This document shows, piece by piece, positions 8,107 to 17,551 of a stretch of 64,000 nt of DNA (its first letter is position 1; every line of letters begins with the position of its first letter). The notes beneath the pieces were generated by a model, which was given only the letters and a program-made list of their open reading frames with translations, did no database searches and had not been told where the DNA came from. Position numbers and translations under genes: made by a program. Source of the stretch: Gemmobacter sp034519525 (GTDB lineage Bacteria > Pseudomonadota > Alphaproteobacteria > Rhodobacterales > Rhodobacteraceae); contig JAXHOJ010000062.1 of the NCBI GenBank assembly GCA_034519525.1, positions 1 through 64,000 on the forward strand, given 5' to 3'.

Positions 8107-8723
8107 ATGACCAGACACCGCCCGAAGACCCGCATCCAGCAAAAGAACTCTGAAGCGATTCTGGAGGCGGCGCTGGAGGTGTTTTCGCAATCCGGGCTTT
8201 CGCGGGGCCACGCTGGATCAGATTGCCGAAGTGGCGGGCCTGTCAAAGCCCAATCTGCTGTATTACTTCCCCTCGAAAGAGGCGATCCATGCCGCGCTGA
8301 TTGCAGGCCTTCTGAAAGTCTGGCTCGATCCGCTGCGCGAACTGGATGCCGGGGGCGAACCGGTGGAGGAAATCCTGGCCTATGTCCGCCGCAAGCTGGA
8401 ACTGAGCCGCGACTTTCCCGCGCGAAAGCCGCCTGTTTGCCAATGAGATCCTGCAAGGCGCGCCCCGGATGCGGGACGCCATCACCGGCGAGCTGAAACT
8501 GCTGGTCGATGAAAAATCCGCCGTCATCGCCCGCTGGATGGCCGAGGGGCGCATTGCCCGGCTGGATCCGGTGCATCTGATCTTCTCGATCTGGGCGCTG
8601 ACCCAGCATTATGCCGATTTCGACGTGCAGGTGCGCGCCGTGCTGGGGCATGAGGATGACCGGCATTTCAGCCAGGCAGAAGACGCGTTGGTGACCCTGT
8701 ATCGCCGCACGCTGACACCCTGA
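8107..8723 (+). pseudogene. Second RutR-like TetR regulator, two frameshifts
   Basis: The three reading frames joined give a full TetR protein similar to the one at 4336: an N-terminal helix from ATG 8107 (IQQKNSEAILEAALEVFSQS), then VAGLSKPNLLYYFPSKEAI, then IWALTQHYADFDVQ and the C-terminus. The first break lies at the CGCGGGGCC run near 8205 and the second at CCCGCGCGA near 8420. Each is explained by one extra base in a short G or C run. Because other genes here show the same kind of error, the gene may be intact in the organism. It diverges from the aminotransferase across a perfect RutR box, so it is probably that gene's own regulator. Confidence 0.8.
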
Positions 8724-9249
8724 AACCGTCGTATTTTCCACAGTTTCTTCAGCAGATCCTGGCAAGCTGCGCTAGGCTTATCCCCGGGGGCGATCTTTGC
8801 GGAAGGATCGTGTGATGATGGATGTTCGGTGCACTGGCTTTCATGCCAGCAATACCGGCAATTTGCCCCCCATGGCGGGCGGAAACCAGACTGTGGCGGA
8901 ACGTGCCGATCCGCCGCCGCGTGGCAAAGATATGACCGGGCCAGTGGATCTGAACATGATGGCCTTGCAGGCCAGCTCGCTGCCCGTGGCAATGCCGTTC
9001 GCGCCGACGATCCCTGTCACCCCCGCGCCCGAAGCAATAAGGGCATACGGCGCTGCATTCACCGTGATCGGGACTGCCGTCAGCATGGCACGGCGCGTGG
9101 CGCTTCTGCCAGAGCCGGGAGATCTGGCGCTGCTGACCTCGCAACGCCCTCCGAATCCGGGGCCATGTCCCCCAACTGATGACAAGCTTGTGAGCGGCAG
9201 ATCAGAAGACTAAGCTGCGACGCAGCAACACCGCTGCACAGGGTATATC
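8724..9249. other. Intergenic region, no convincing gene
   Basis: Open frames exist on both strands (for example from ATG 8815 plus and 9185 minus), but none has a recognisable family. Their composition is not convincing, though the plus frame has a weak GGAAGG upstream. It may hold the kup promoter or a decayed gene. Confidence 0.4.
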
Positions 9250-11139
9250 TTGTCGCAAGAACCTCAGGGCCAAGGCCCCGCACATGCCCAGGGCTCGCTT
9301 GCCAAGCTCACCCTGGGCGCTCTGGGTGTCGTTTACGGCGATATTGGCACCAGCCCGCTTTATGCGATGCGCGAATCGCTTCATGCCGCCGGACATGACG
9401 GGCTGACCCGGGCCGATGTGCTGGGGGTGATTTCGCTGCTGATCTGGACGCTGATCCTGATCGTTACGCTGAAATATGTCACGCTCATCATGCGGGCGGA
9501 TAACCACGGTGAAGGCGGCACCCTTTCGCTGGTGGCGCTGGTGCAGAATGCGCTGGGGCGGCGCCCGCTCTGGCTGATCGGGTTCGGCGCCGTGGGGATA
9601 TCCCTGTTCTTCGGGGATTCGATCATCACGCCGGCCATGTCTGTGCTTTCGGCGGTCGAAGGCGGAGCACTGGTTGCGCCGGGGCTGCAGGATTATGTGG
9701 TGCCGATCACCCTGGTCATCATCGTGGCGCTGTTTGCCATGCAATCCCGCGGGACAGAGGCGGTCTCCGTCCTGTTCGGCCCGATCATGATCGTCTGGTT
9801 CACGGTCATGGCGCTGCTGGGCCTGCGGCATATCAGCGACGATCCGTCGATCTTTCTGGCGCTCAATCCCGTTTATGCCCTGGGCTATCTGGCGGATAAC
9901 GGGCTGGCCTCGTTCATCGTCTTGGGCTCGGTGTTTCTCGCGGTCACAGGGGGAGAGGCACTTTACACGGATATGGGCCATTTCGGGCGCAGGCCCATCC
10001 GGTTGGCCTGGGGAGCGATGGTGTTTCCCGCCCTCACCCTGTCGTATCTGGGTCAGGGCGCGATGGTGCTGGCCCATCCCGAAACCGCGCGCAACCCGTT
10101 CTTTTTGCTGGCGCCCGACTGGGCGCTGGCGCCACTTGTGCTGCTGGCCACGGCGGCCACGGTGATTGCCAGCCAGGCTGTGATTTCCGGCGCCTTTTCC
10201 GTGGCGAAACAGGCGGTGCAAATGGGCCTGCTGCCACGCATGGAGATCCGCCACACCTCGGATACGCAATATGGGCAGATCTACATGCCCCGGATCAATA
10301 CCATCCTTGCCGTGGGCGTGGTGGCGCTGGTGCTGGCCTTCGGATCCTCGTCAAACCTTGCCAGCGCCTATGGCATTGCCGTCACGGGTGACATGGTCAT
10401 CACCTCGATCCTCGCAATCTTCCTGCTGAACCGCGCCTGGCATTGGCCTGTCCTGCTGGTGCTGGCTGTGATGCTGCCCCTGATCCTGCTGGAAAGCCTG
10501 TTCCTGGCCGCAAACCTTACCAAGGTCATGGATGGCGGCTACATCCCGATCCTGTTCGCGGCTTTCCTCTGCCTCGTGATGTGGACATGGGTGCGGGGCA
10601 CGGCACATGTAAAGCGGAAATCCCGCGCGAATTCGATCGAATTCGACAGCCTGCTGACCATGCTGGAAAAATCGCATCCGGTTGATGTGCCCGGCACGGC
10701 CATTTTCCTGACCGCCGATCCGGATATGGCGCCGCCTGCGCTGCTGCACAACCTCAAGCATAACCAGGTGCTGCACAAACAGAATTTCATCGTGACCGTC
10801 AATGTCGCCCCGGTTCCCGAAGTGACGGAGGCCGGGCGAGTTCTGGTGGAAAAAGTGAACAGCCGCTTCACCAAGATCAACCTGACCTTCGGCTATATGG
10901 ACGATCAGAACGTACCGCGCGCCCTTGGCCTGGCGCGCAAGCAAGGCGAAAAATTCGACATCATGACGACGTCGTTCTTTCTCAATCACCGCAGTTTCCG
11001 GTCTGCCCCGAATGAAGGGCTGCCGCGCTGGCAGGAAAGGCTGTTCATCGGCATGGCACGCGGCGCCACCAATGCAACCGAATTCTACCGCCTGCCCACC
11101 AACCGCGTGCTGGAACTGGGGCAGCAGCTGACGATCTGA
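9250..11139 (+). CDS. kup: Kup-type potassium:proton symporter
   Basis: This 629-residue inner-membrane protein takes up K+ with protons. It opens with the family motif LTLGALGVVYGDIGTSPLYA and has about 12 hydrophobic segments up to roughly residue 450 (FGDSIITPAMSVLSAVEG, GGEALYTDMGHFG, AVISGAFSVAKQAVQMG). A cytoplasmic C-terminal domain follows. The length is normal for the family. The start is a TTG at 9250, because the conserved region begins only about 17 residues later and no ATG fits better. It stands alone, with an unassigned region upstream and an inverted repeat downstream. Confidence 0.95.
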   Translation: MSQEPQGQGPAHAQGSLAKLTLGALGVVYGDIGTSPLYAMRESLHAAGHDGLTRADVLGVISLLIWTLILIVTLKYVTLIMRADNHGEGGTLSLVALVQNALGRRPLWLIGFGAVGISLFFGDSIITPAMSVLSAVEGGALVAPGLQDYVVPITLVIIVALFAMQSRGTEAVSVLFGPIMIVWFTVMALLGLRHISDDPSIFLALNPVYALGYLADNGLASFIVLGSVFLAVTGGEALYTDMGHFGRRPIRLAWGAMVFPALTLSYLGQGAMVLAHPETARNPFFLLAPDWALAPLVLLATAATVIASQAVISGAFSVAKQAVQMGLLPRMEIRHTSDTQYGQIYMPRINTILAVGVVALVLAFGSSSNLASAYGIAVTGDMVITSILAIFLLNRAWHWPVLLVLAVMLPLILLESLFLAANLTKVMDGGYIPILFAAFLCLVMWTWVRGTAHVKRKSRANSIEFDSLLTMLEKSHPVDVPGTAIFLTADPDMAPPALLHNLKHNQVLHKQNFIVTVNVAPVPEVTEAGRVLVEKVNSRFTKINLTFGYMDDQNVPRALGLARKQGEKFDIMTTSFFLNHRSFRSAPNEGLPRWQERLFIGMARGATNATEFYRLPTNRVLELGQQLTI

Positions 11140-11204
11140 GTCCTGCAGACCCTGAAAACAGAAAGGGGGGCTGTCTGCCCCCCTCTGAGCCTGCGGCTCA
11201 TTCA

Positions 11205-11285
11205 CCCCCCGAGGATATTTTGACAACGGGAATGGCAGTCGTGCCGCGCTTTTCATCTTCCCGTTGTTAAAATATCCTCGGGGGG
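11205..11285. repeat. Long inverted repeat, REP-like / bidirectional terminator
   Basis: A 27-bp arm (11205-11231) is repeated in reverse complement at 11259-11285 with one G-T mismatch, around a 27-base loop. The arms carry CCCCCCGAGGATATTTT. GAGGATATTT is a motif often repeated between genes in Rhodobacteraceae. It lies between convergent kup and preA and probably ends both transcripts. Confidence 0.65.
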
Positions 11286-11335
11286 AGCGCCGCAGGCGCG
11301 TGGGGGGCGGAAAGCCCCCCTTGCGGCATCGGGCC

Positions 11336-12637
11336 TCACTCTGCCGCGTGAACCGATGGGTTGTTGGGATGCTGCGTCCAGTTGGCATAATCCCCCACCG
11401 GCACGCCGGTGCGCGGGTCTACCTGGCCCTTGGGCAATTGCACCATGGTGATGCAGTTTTCCACCGGGCAGACGTTGACGCACAGGTTGCAGGCCACGCA
11501 TTCGTCATCCTTCACCTTGAAGGTGCGGTCAGGCAGCATTTCGATGGCCTGATGGCTGGTATCCTCGCAGGCGATATAGCAGCGGCCACATTTGATGCAG
11601 TCAGCCTCGGAGATACTGGCCTTGGTGACATAGTTCAGATTGAGGAACTGCCAGTCGGTGACATTGGGGACCGCGCGGCCCACCAGATCGGCGGTGGAGG
11701 TGAACCCCTTGCGGTCCATATAGTCGGACAGGCCCGAGATCATCTCCTGCACCACCTTGAAACCATAGGTCATGGCGGCGGTGCAGACCTGCACATTGCC
11801 CGCGCCCAGCGTCATGAACTCGGCCGCATCGCGCCAGGTGGTCACGCCACCGATGCCGGAAATCGGGATGCCGCGGGTTTCGGGGCTGCGCGCAATCTCG
11901 GCCACCATGTTCAGCGCGATGGGCTTTACCGCCGGGCCGCAATAGCCCCCATGGGTGCCCTTGCCATCAATCGTGGGTTCAGGTGCGAAATCATCCAGGT
12001 CGACCGAGGTGATCGAATTGATGGTGTTGATGAGGCTGACCGCATCCGCCCCGCCCCGCTTGGCGGCCTCGGCCGGTTTGCGGATATCGCTGATGTTCGG
12101 CGTCAGCTTCACGATGCAGGGCATCCGCGAGTGTTTCTTCACCCAGCGGGTGACCATCTCGATATATTCCGGCACCTGCCCCACGGCCGAACCCATGCCA
12201 CGTTCCGCCATGCCATGCGGGCAGCCAAAGTTCAGCTCTACGCCGTCGGCCTCGGTATCCTCGATCCGGGCGAGGATGTCTTTCCACGAATCCTCGTCGC
12301 AGGGCACCATCAGCGAGATGATAAGCGCGCGGTCCTTGTAATCGCGTTTCACCGATTTGATCTCGCGCAGGTTCACCTCCAGCGGGCGGTCGGTGATGAG
12401 TTCGATGTTGTTCAGCCCCAGCAGGCGGCGGTCGGCACCCCAGATTGCGCCATAGCGTGGGCCGTTCACGTTCACCACTGGCGGGCCTTCGCTGCCCAGC
12501 GTCTTCCACACCACACCGCCCCAGCCTGCCTCATAGGCGCGGCGCACGTTCACCTCTTTGTCGGTGGGCGGCGCCGAGGCCAGCCAGAACGGGTTGGGCG
12601 ATTTGATACCAATGAATTCCGAGGCAAGATTGGCCAT
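11336..12637 (-). CDS. preA: NAD-dependent dihydropyrimidine dehydrogenase, PreA subunit
   Basis: This 433-residue FMN/iron-sulphur subunit reduces uracil and thymine to the dihydro forms with electrons from PreT. The N-terminal part is a dihydroorotate-dehydrogenase-like barrel (NPFWLASAPPTDKE, ELNFGCPHGMAERGMG with the catalytic-loop cysteine, ISGIGGVTTWRDAAEF). Two [4Fe-4S] motifs follow at the C-terminus, CIKCGRCYIAC and CVACNLCVNVCP. ATG 12637 has GGAGGA six bases upstream. PreT lies on the same strand further upstream with a DedA gene between them. PreA/PreT supply the first step of the pathway completed by hydA, the carbamoylase and bauA. Confidence 0.95.
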   Translation of the reverse strand: MANLASEFIGIKSPNPFWLASAPPTDKEVNVRRAYEAGWGGVVWKTLGSEGPPVVNVNGPRYGAIWGADRRLLGLNNIELITDRPLEVNLREIKSVKRDYKDRALIISLMVPCDEDSWKDILARIEDTEADGVELNFGCPHGMAERGMGSAVGQVPEYIEMVTRWVKKHSRMPCIVKLTPNISDIRKPAEAAKRGGADAVSLINTINSITSVDLDDFAPEPTIDGKGTHGGYCGPAVKPIALNMVAEIARSPETRGIPISGIGGVTTWRDAAEFMTLGAGNVQVCTAAMTYGFKVVQEMISGLSDYMDRKGFTSTADLVGRAVPNVTDWQFLNLNYVTKASISEADCIKCGRCYIACEDTSHQAIEMLPDRTFKVKDDECVACNLCVNVCPVENCITMVQLPKGQVDPRTGVPVGDYANWTQHPNNPSVHAAE

Positions 12638-12721
12638 GTTATCCTCCGTATTGGCTTGCGCGCAGGCATGGCCCATCGGCCGCGGCCCGCCGCGTTGCTG
12701 TATTCTTGATTGTGGAACAGG

Positions 12722-13258
12722 TCAGAACGGCAGGAACTGCCAGAGCCAGCCCAGCAGATCGCCGCCCAGCTCGCCCGATTTCGGGATGGCCCAGGCCCAG
12801 ATCAGCGCCCCGGTGACATTGAACACCGCAAAGCGCAGGAAGGGCATGTGGCTGATGCCTGCGAAAACGAAGACCACGGCGCGCAACGGGCCCACGAAAT
12901 GCCCGATGAAGACCGTGGCCGGCCCCCATTTGGCGAAAGCCGCTGTTGCCTTCGCGGTCAGGTCCGGCTGGTCTTTCAGCGGCCAGCTGCGCAGCACCAG
13001 ATCGCCATAGCGCCGCCCCAGCCAGTAGGACAGGAAAGATCCGGCCAGCGAACCGAGCGCCGCGCCAAGCCAGAGCGGAAAGAACGGGATGGCCCCGGTC
13101 GACACCAGCGCCCCCACCGCCACCAGAATCGCGGTGGAGGGGATCAGGATCGACAGAAAGGCTGTGGTTTCGGCCATGGCGAACAGAAAGGCGATATAGG
13201 GCGCCCAGGCCTGATTGCGTTCCAGAAACTCTACCGCCGACTGAACAAAACCGTCCAT
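12722..13258 (-). CDS. DedA/VTT family membrane protein
   Basis: The 178-residue inner-membrane protein has several hydrophobic helices and the DedA signature: the re-entrant region FLSYWLGRRYGD and the later FIGHFVGPLRAVVFVFAG (conserved G-x-F-x-x-P-x-R). Family members are thought to act as lipid scramblases or flippases for undecaprenyl phosphate or phosphatidylethanolamine. The start is ATG 13258, behind GGGGG. It sits between preT and preA on the same strand, 72 bases after preT, and may simply be carried in that operon. Confidence 0.88.
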   Translation of the reverse strand: MDGFVQSAVEFLERNQAWAPYIAFLFAMAETTAFLSILIPSTAILVAVGALVSTGAIPFFPLWLGAALGSLAGSFLSYWLGRRYGDLVLRSWPLKDQPDLTAKATAAFAKWGPATVFIGHFVGPLRAVVFVFAGISHMPFLRFAVFNVTGALIWAWAIPKSGELGGDLLGWLWQFLPF

Positions 13259-13330
13259 GATGCCCCCATGTGCCGAAGGCCCGAGATGGCGCATCCGAAA
13301 GCTGCGGTAAAGGGGGCCAGGGATGAAACA

Positions 13331-14653
13331 TCAGTGACCTGCAATGAAGGCGTGGATCGCTTCGGCGGCATCCCGCCCCTCGGCCACGGCGGTCACCGTC
13401 AGATCGGCCCCGCCTGCGGCGCAATCGCCGCCACACCAGAGCTTTGGCACCGGATGCGGCGGCAGCTTGCCACCCTCCACCGCGATTCCCTCGGGCGCGC
13501 CCAGCAGCGTCTGTCCGATGGCCTTGAAGACCTGATCGGCTTTCAGCGTGAAGGTTTCGGCGGTCAGCTTCAGCCCTTCGGGTGTCTCTTCGGTATAGGC
13601 AAATGATACGGCTTCCGCCTTGCCCATGCCGGTCACGCCGGTCGGTGCTGCGCCATAGATGATGCGCACGCCTGATTGGGTGGCATGATCCTGTTCATAG
13701 ACCGAGGCCGACATCTTGGCCTTGCCGCGTCGGTACACGATGGTGACATTTTCTGCCCCCAGCAATTTGGACTGCACAGCCGCATCTACCGCCGTCATGC
13801 CGCCGCCGATCACCACCACGTCGCGGCCTACCGGCACGGCAGAGCGATCCGTGGCCTGGCGCAGATCTGCAATGAAATCGACTGCATTCATCACCCCCGG
13901 CAGATCTTCGCCCGCAGCGCGCAGGGCATTCACCCCGGCCAGACCGATCCCCAGGAATACGGCATCATATTCCGCCAGAAGATCGGCCAGCGCCACATCA
14001 CGGCCCAAGGTCACGCCATTGCGGATCTCGATCCCGCCGATCTGCAACAGCCAGTCCACCTCGCGCTGTGCGAAGTTTTCGACAGTCTTGTAGGTGGCAA
14101 TCCCATATTCGTTCAACCCACCAGCCTTGGGCCTGCGCTCAAGCACCACCACATCATGGCCCTTCATGGCCAGCCGGTGCGCACAGGCCAGACCCGCAGG
14201 CCCTGCCCCGACCACGGCCACACGCTTGCCCGTGCGGGCCGCACGGGTGAAGGGGTGAATACCCTTGCCCATCAGCACATCGGTGGCGTGGCGTTGCAGG
14301 CGGCCGATCTCGACCGGCTTGCCCTCGGCCACTTCGCGCACGCAAGCCTCTTCGCAAAGCTGTTCGGTGGGGCAGACGCGGGCGCACATGCCGCCCAGAA
14401 TGTTCTGGCTGAAGATCGTCTTCGCCGCTGCATCGGGGGTGCCGGTGGCAATCTGGCGGATGAACAGCGGAATGTCGATCGAGGTCGGGCAGGCGGTCAT
14501 GCAGGGCGCATCGAAACAGAAATAGCAGCGATCCGCCGCGACCCGCGCCTCATGCACATCAAAAGGCGGCGCATGATCGGCAAAATTGTCTGCATAGCTG
14601 CTGGCGGGCAGACGCGCAGGCACGATACCCGGCGTGAACTGGCTGTTGGACAA
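13331..14653 (-). CDS. preT: NAD-dependent dihydropyrimidine dehydrogenase, PreT subunit
   Basis: The flavoprotein partner of PreA transfers electrons from NADH to the iron-sulphur subunit. It has an N-terminal Fe-S domain with spaced cysteines (CYFCFDAPCMTACP, GGMCARVCPTEQLCEEAC), a GxGxxG FAD site (VAVVGAGPAGLACAHRL) and a second nucleotide site (VVVIGGGMTAVDAA). It ends WCGGDCAAGGADLTVTAVAEG. The 440-residue length fits. I prefer the TTG start at 14653, with GGGAGG eight bases upstream. The ATG at 14683 also opens the frame but has only a weak site and would add ten residues. Confidence 0.9.
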   Translation of the reverse strand: MSNSQFTPGIVPARLPASSYADNFADHAPPFDVHEARVAADRCYFCFDAPCMTACPTSIDIPLFIRQIATGTPDAAAKTIFSQNILGGMCARVCPTEQLCEEACVREVAEGKPVEIGRLQRHATDVLMGKGIHPFTRAARTGKRVAVVGAGPAGLACAHRLAMKGHDVVVLERRPKAGGLNEYGIATYKTVENFAQREVDWLLQIGGIEIRNGVTLGRDVALADLLAEYDAVFLGIGLAGVNALRAAGEDLPGVMNAVDFIADLRQATDRSAVPVGRDVVVIGGGMTAVDAAVQSKLLGAENVTIVYRRGKAKMSASVYEQDHATQSGVRIIYGAAPTGVTGMGKAEAVSFAYTEETPEGLKLTAETFTLKADQVFKAIGQTLLGAPEGIAVEGGKLPPHPVPKLWCGGDCAAGGADLTVTAVAEGRDAAEAIHAFIAGH

Positions 14654-14933
14654 GGTCGTAACCTCCCGGTGGCTTTTATTCATTGAAGATCACTCTGCCA
14701 CGAGTCGATTTTTTATCAATCGGTAAATTTTCTGCGCCCCGAAATTTCTGCCCCCGCGCCCAATTATTGCGCATCTGCCTGCATCTTGTCCCGGGCTTGC
14801 GGGCAGACCGGAAAACTCGGTGCTTTTCACCCTTGCTGTGCTGGCGTATAACCCTTCGCAGCCAAGGCGGGTTCATGCTTGCGCTATCGCCGCACGACGA
14901 CCATATCCGCCGGACACACACCAAGAGGATGGC

Positions 14934-15419
14934 ATGAGCAAACATTCCCCCGACGCCGACGTTGCCTTCATTCAGGCTCTGGCGGAACTTCTGAACAAGA
15001 ATGATCTGACCGAGCTTTCGGTGAAGCGTGAATATGGCGAGGATGACAGCCTCGAAGTCCGGGTCGTGAAGCAATCCAATATCGTCACCACGACCATGGC
15101 CGCCCCGATGGCGATGGCCGCACCGGCCCCCGTGGCTGCGGCTGCCGCAGCGGCCCCGGTCGCTGCCGAAGATCCGGCGCAGCATCCCGGCGCCGTGACC
15201 TCGCCCATGGTGGGCACGGCCTATCTGGCCGCAGAACCCGGCGCCGCCCCCTTCGCCACGGTGGGTGCCACGGTATCCGAAGGTCAGACCGTTCTCATCA
15301 TCGAGGCGATGAAGACGATGAACCACATTCCCGCCCCCAAATCCGGCACGGTGAAGCGTATTCTGGTCACCGACGGCACCCCGGTCGAATTCGGCGCCCC
15401 TCTGATGATCATCGAGTGA
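14934..15419 (+). CDS. accB: Acetyl-CoA carboxylase biotin carboxyl carrier protein
   Basis: The 161-residue carrier holds the biotin that shuttles CO2 in fatty-acid synthesis. It has an N-terminal helical region, an Ala/Pro hinge (residues about 55-85) and a C-terminal biotinyl domain. EAMKTMNHIPA carries the biotinylated lysine and is followed by the closing strand GAPLMIIE. ATG 14934 has AGAGGA five bases upstream. It is followed at once by accC (10 bases), forming the usual accBC operon. The ~280 bases upstream probably hold the divergent promoters of accB and preT. Confidence 0.96.
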   Translation: MSKHSPDADVAFIQALAELLNKNDLTELSVKREYGEDDSLEVRVVKQSNIVTTTMAAPMAMAAPAPVAAAAAAAPVAAEDPAQHPGAVTSPMVGTAYLAAEPGAAPFATVGATVSEGQTVLIIEAMKTMNHIPAPKSGTVKRILVTDGTPVEFGAPLMIIE

Positions 15420-15429
15420 GGGCGCATCC

Positions 15430-16789
15430 GTGACCCAGATGTTCGAAAAGATCCTGATCGCCAACCGGGGCGAGATTGCGCTGCGCGTGATCCGTGCCTG
15501 TCGCGAAATGGGGATAAAGTCGGTCGCCGTGCATTCCACGGCCGATGCCGATGCCATGCATGTGCGCATGGCGGATGAATCGGTCTGCATCGGCCCTGCC
15601 CCTTCGGCGCAAAGCTATCTGAACAAGGCGGCGATCATTTCCGCCTGCGAGATCACCGGCGCACAGGCGGTGCATCCGGGCTATGGCTTCCTGTCGGAAA
15701 ATGCGGCCTTCGCACAGGCGCTGGAAGATCACGGGCTGACCTTCATCGGCCCATCGGCGGCCCATATCCGCATCATGGGCGACAAGATCACCGCCAAGGA
15801 AACCGCCAAGGAACTGGGTATTCCGGTGGTGCCCGGTTCCGAAGGCGGCGTGGCAGATTTCGAAACGGCCATCGGCGTGGCCGCGGGCATCGGCTTTCCG
15901 GTCATCATCAAGGCCACCGCCGGCGGCGGCGGGCGCGGCATGAAGGTGGCCAAGAACGCCGCAGGAACTGGAAATCGCCTTCCGCACCGCGCGGGCCGAG
16001 GCCAAGGCCGCCTTCGGCAATGACGAAGTCTATATCGAGAAATACCTGCAAAAGCCCCGCCACATCGAAATTCAGGTGTTCGGTGACGGCAAGGGCAATG
16101 CCGTGCATCTGGGCGAACGCGATTGCAGCCTGCAGCGCCGCCACCAGAAGGTGTTCGAAGAGGCCCCCGGCCCCTGCATCACCCCCAAGATGCGGTCGGA
16201 AATCGGTGAGGTTTGCGCCGATGCGATGCGCAAGATCAACTATATCGGCGCAGGCACCATCGAATTTCTGTATGAAGACGGGGAGTTCTACTTCATCGAG
16301 ATGAACACCCGCCTGCAGGTGGAACATCCGGTGACCGAAGCCATCTTTGGCGTCGATCTGGTGCGCGAACAGATCCGCGTCGCCTCGGGTCTGCCGATGT
16401 CCTTCACGCAGGACGATCTGGAAATCAATGGCCATGCCATCGAAGTGCGGATCAATGCGGAAAAGCTGCCGAATTTCGCACCCTGCCCAGGCAAGGTGAA
16501 GGTATTCCATGCGCCCGGCGGTCTGGGTGTCCGGATGGATTCGGCGCTGTATGGCGGCTATTCGATCCCGCCCTATTACGACAGCCTGATTGGCAAGCTG
16601 ATCGTACACGGCCGTGACCGGCCCGAAGCTCTGGCACGCCTGAACCGCGCCTTGGGAGAGCTGATCGTGGACGGTGTGGAAACCACCGTGCCATTGTTCC
16701 ACGCCTTGCTGGCAGAGCCGGATATTCAGGCAGGTGAATACAACATTCACTGGCTGGAAAAATGGCTGGCAGCGCAGTTCGGCAGCTGA
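15430..16789 (+). CDS. accC: Acetyl-CoA carboxylase biotin carboxylase (one apparent frameshift)
   Basis: The subunit carboxylates biotin on AccB using ATP and bicarbonate. The N-terminal part from GTG 15430 has KILIANRGEIALRVIRAC, the HPGYGFLSENAAFA motif and the ATP-grasp loop IIKATAGGGGRGMKVA. After AKNAA, near 15958-15966, the frame slips. The rest (ELEIAFRTARAEAKAAFG, then EMNTRLQVEHPVTEA and GHAIEVRINAE) continues in another frame to TGA 16789. One extra base, or two missing, restores a normal protein of about 450 residues. Since accC is essential and no other copy is seen, the break is most likely a sequence error. Confidence 0.93.
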
Positions 16790-16817
16790 GCCCAGCGAAA
16801 TGACAGCAGAGGGCGGC

Positions 16818-16860
16818 AAAATCCTTCAAAGGATTTTTCAAATTTCTTCGAAGAAATTTG
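16818..16860. terminator. Tandem hairpins after accC
   Basis: AAAATCCTT and AAGGATTTT (16818-16837) form one short hairpin. The 22-base stretch 16839-16860, from CAAATTTC to GAAATTTG, is a perfect palindrome. Together they look like a terminator between accC and aat, 26 bases before the aat start. Confidence 0.5.
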
Positions 16861-16885
16861 CCGCTCTCCCGCGCCTTTGCCTGCG

Positions 16886-17551
16886 ATGACCGGCGCCATC
16901 ACCCCGGAGCTGCTGTTGCGTGCCTATGCAATCGGGGTCTTTCCCATGGCCGACAGCGCAGGAAGCCCTGATCTGCACTGGATTGACCCGCGCCGCAGGG
17001 GAATCCTGCCCTTGGATGGCTTCCACATCTCGCGCAGCCTGAGGAAAGAGATCTTGCGGGGTGGTTATGAAATCCGGGCTGACACCGATTTCTCAGGCGT
17101 CCTGGCGGGTTGTGCGGACCGCGAAACCACCTGGATCAACGACGAGATATTTTCCCTGTATCTTTCGCTTCATCGCAGCGGCCACGCCCACAGCCTTGAG
17201 ATGTGGCAGGATGGAAAACTTGTCGGCGGCACCTATGGCGTCGCTCTAGGGCAAGCTTTCTTTGCAGAAAGCATGTTCTCGCGCCGCCACTCTGCGTCAA
17301 AAATCGTGCTGGCCTGGCTGATGCACCGGCTGCGGGCGGGCGGGTTCACACTGTGTGACACCCAGTTTCTTACCCCCCATCTGACCAGCCTGGGAGGGAT
17401 CGAGATCACGCGTGCAGACTATCATCACCGGCTGGCCATGGCACTTCAGGGCCACGCCAGTTTCAATCCCGAAGGCTATCACCCCTCTTGCGGGGCGATC
17501 ACGTCTTCTTCGCCAGGGGCCGGTTCCGGCACCACATCAAGTTGTGGCTGA
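16886..17551 (+). CDS. aat: Leucyl/phenylalanyl-tRNA-protein transferase
   Basis: The 221-residue cytoplasmic enzyme adds Leu or Phe to proteins with N-terminal Lys or Arg, marking them for ClpS/ClpAP. The family core is clear: LLLRAYAIGVFPMAD at the start, then WIDPRRRGILPLDGFH and GGTYGVALGQAFFAESMFSR. SKIVLAWLMHRL and CDTQFLTPHLTSLGG follow. ATG 16886 fits the family start better than the TTG at 16877. The last 24 codons overlap the convergent DUF2155 gene (stop at 17479). These are poorly conserved residues, so a slightly shorter true end is possible. Confidence 0.93.
   Translation: MTGAITPELLLRAYAIGVFPMADSAGSPDLHWIDPRRRGILPLDGFHISRSLRKEILRGGYEIRADTDFSGVLAGCADRETTWINDEIFSLYLSLHRSGHAHSLEMWQDGKLVGGTYGVALGQAFFAESMFSRRHSASKIVLAWLMHRLRAGGFTLCDTQFLTPHLTSLGGIEITRADYHHRLAMALQGHASFNPEGYHPSCGAITSSSPGAGSGTTSSCG

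Noticed and set aside
8797..9213. Plus-strand 138-codon frame upstream of kup
   Set aside because: No family, unconvincing composition and competing open frames on the other strand. Left as intergenic.
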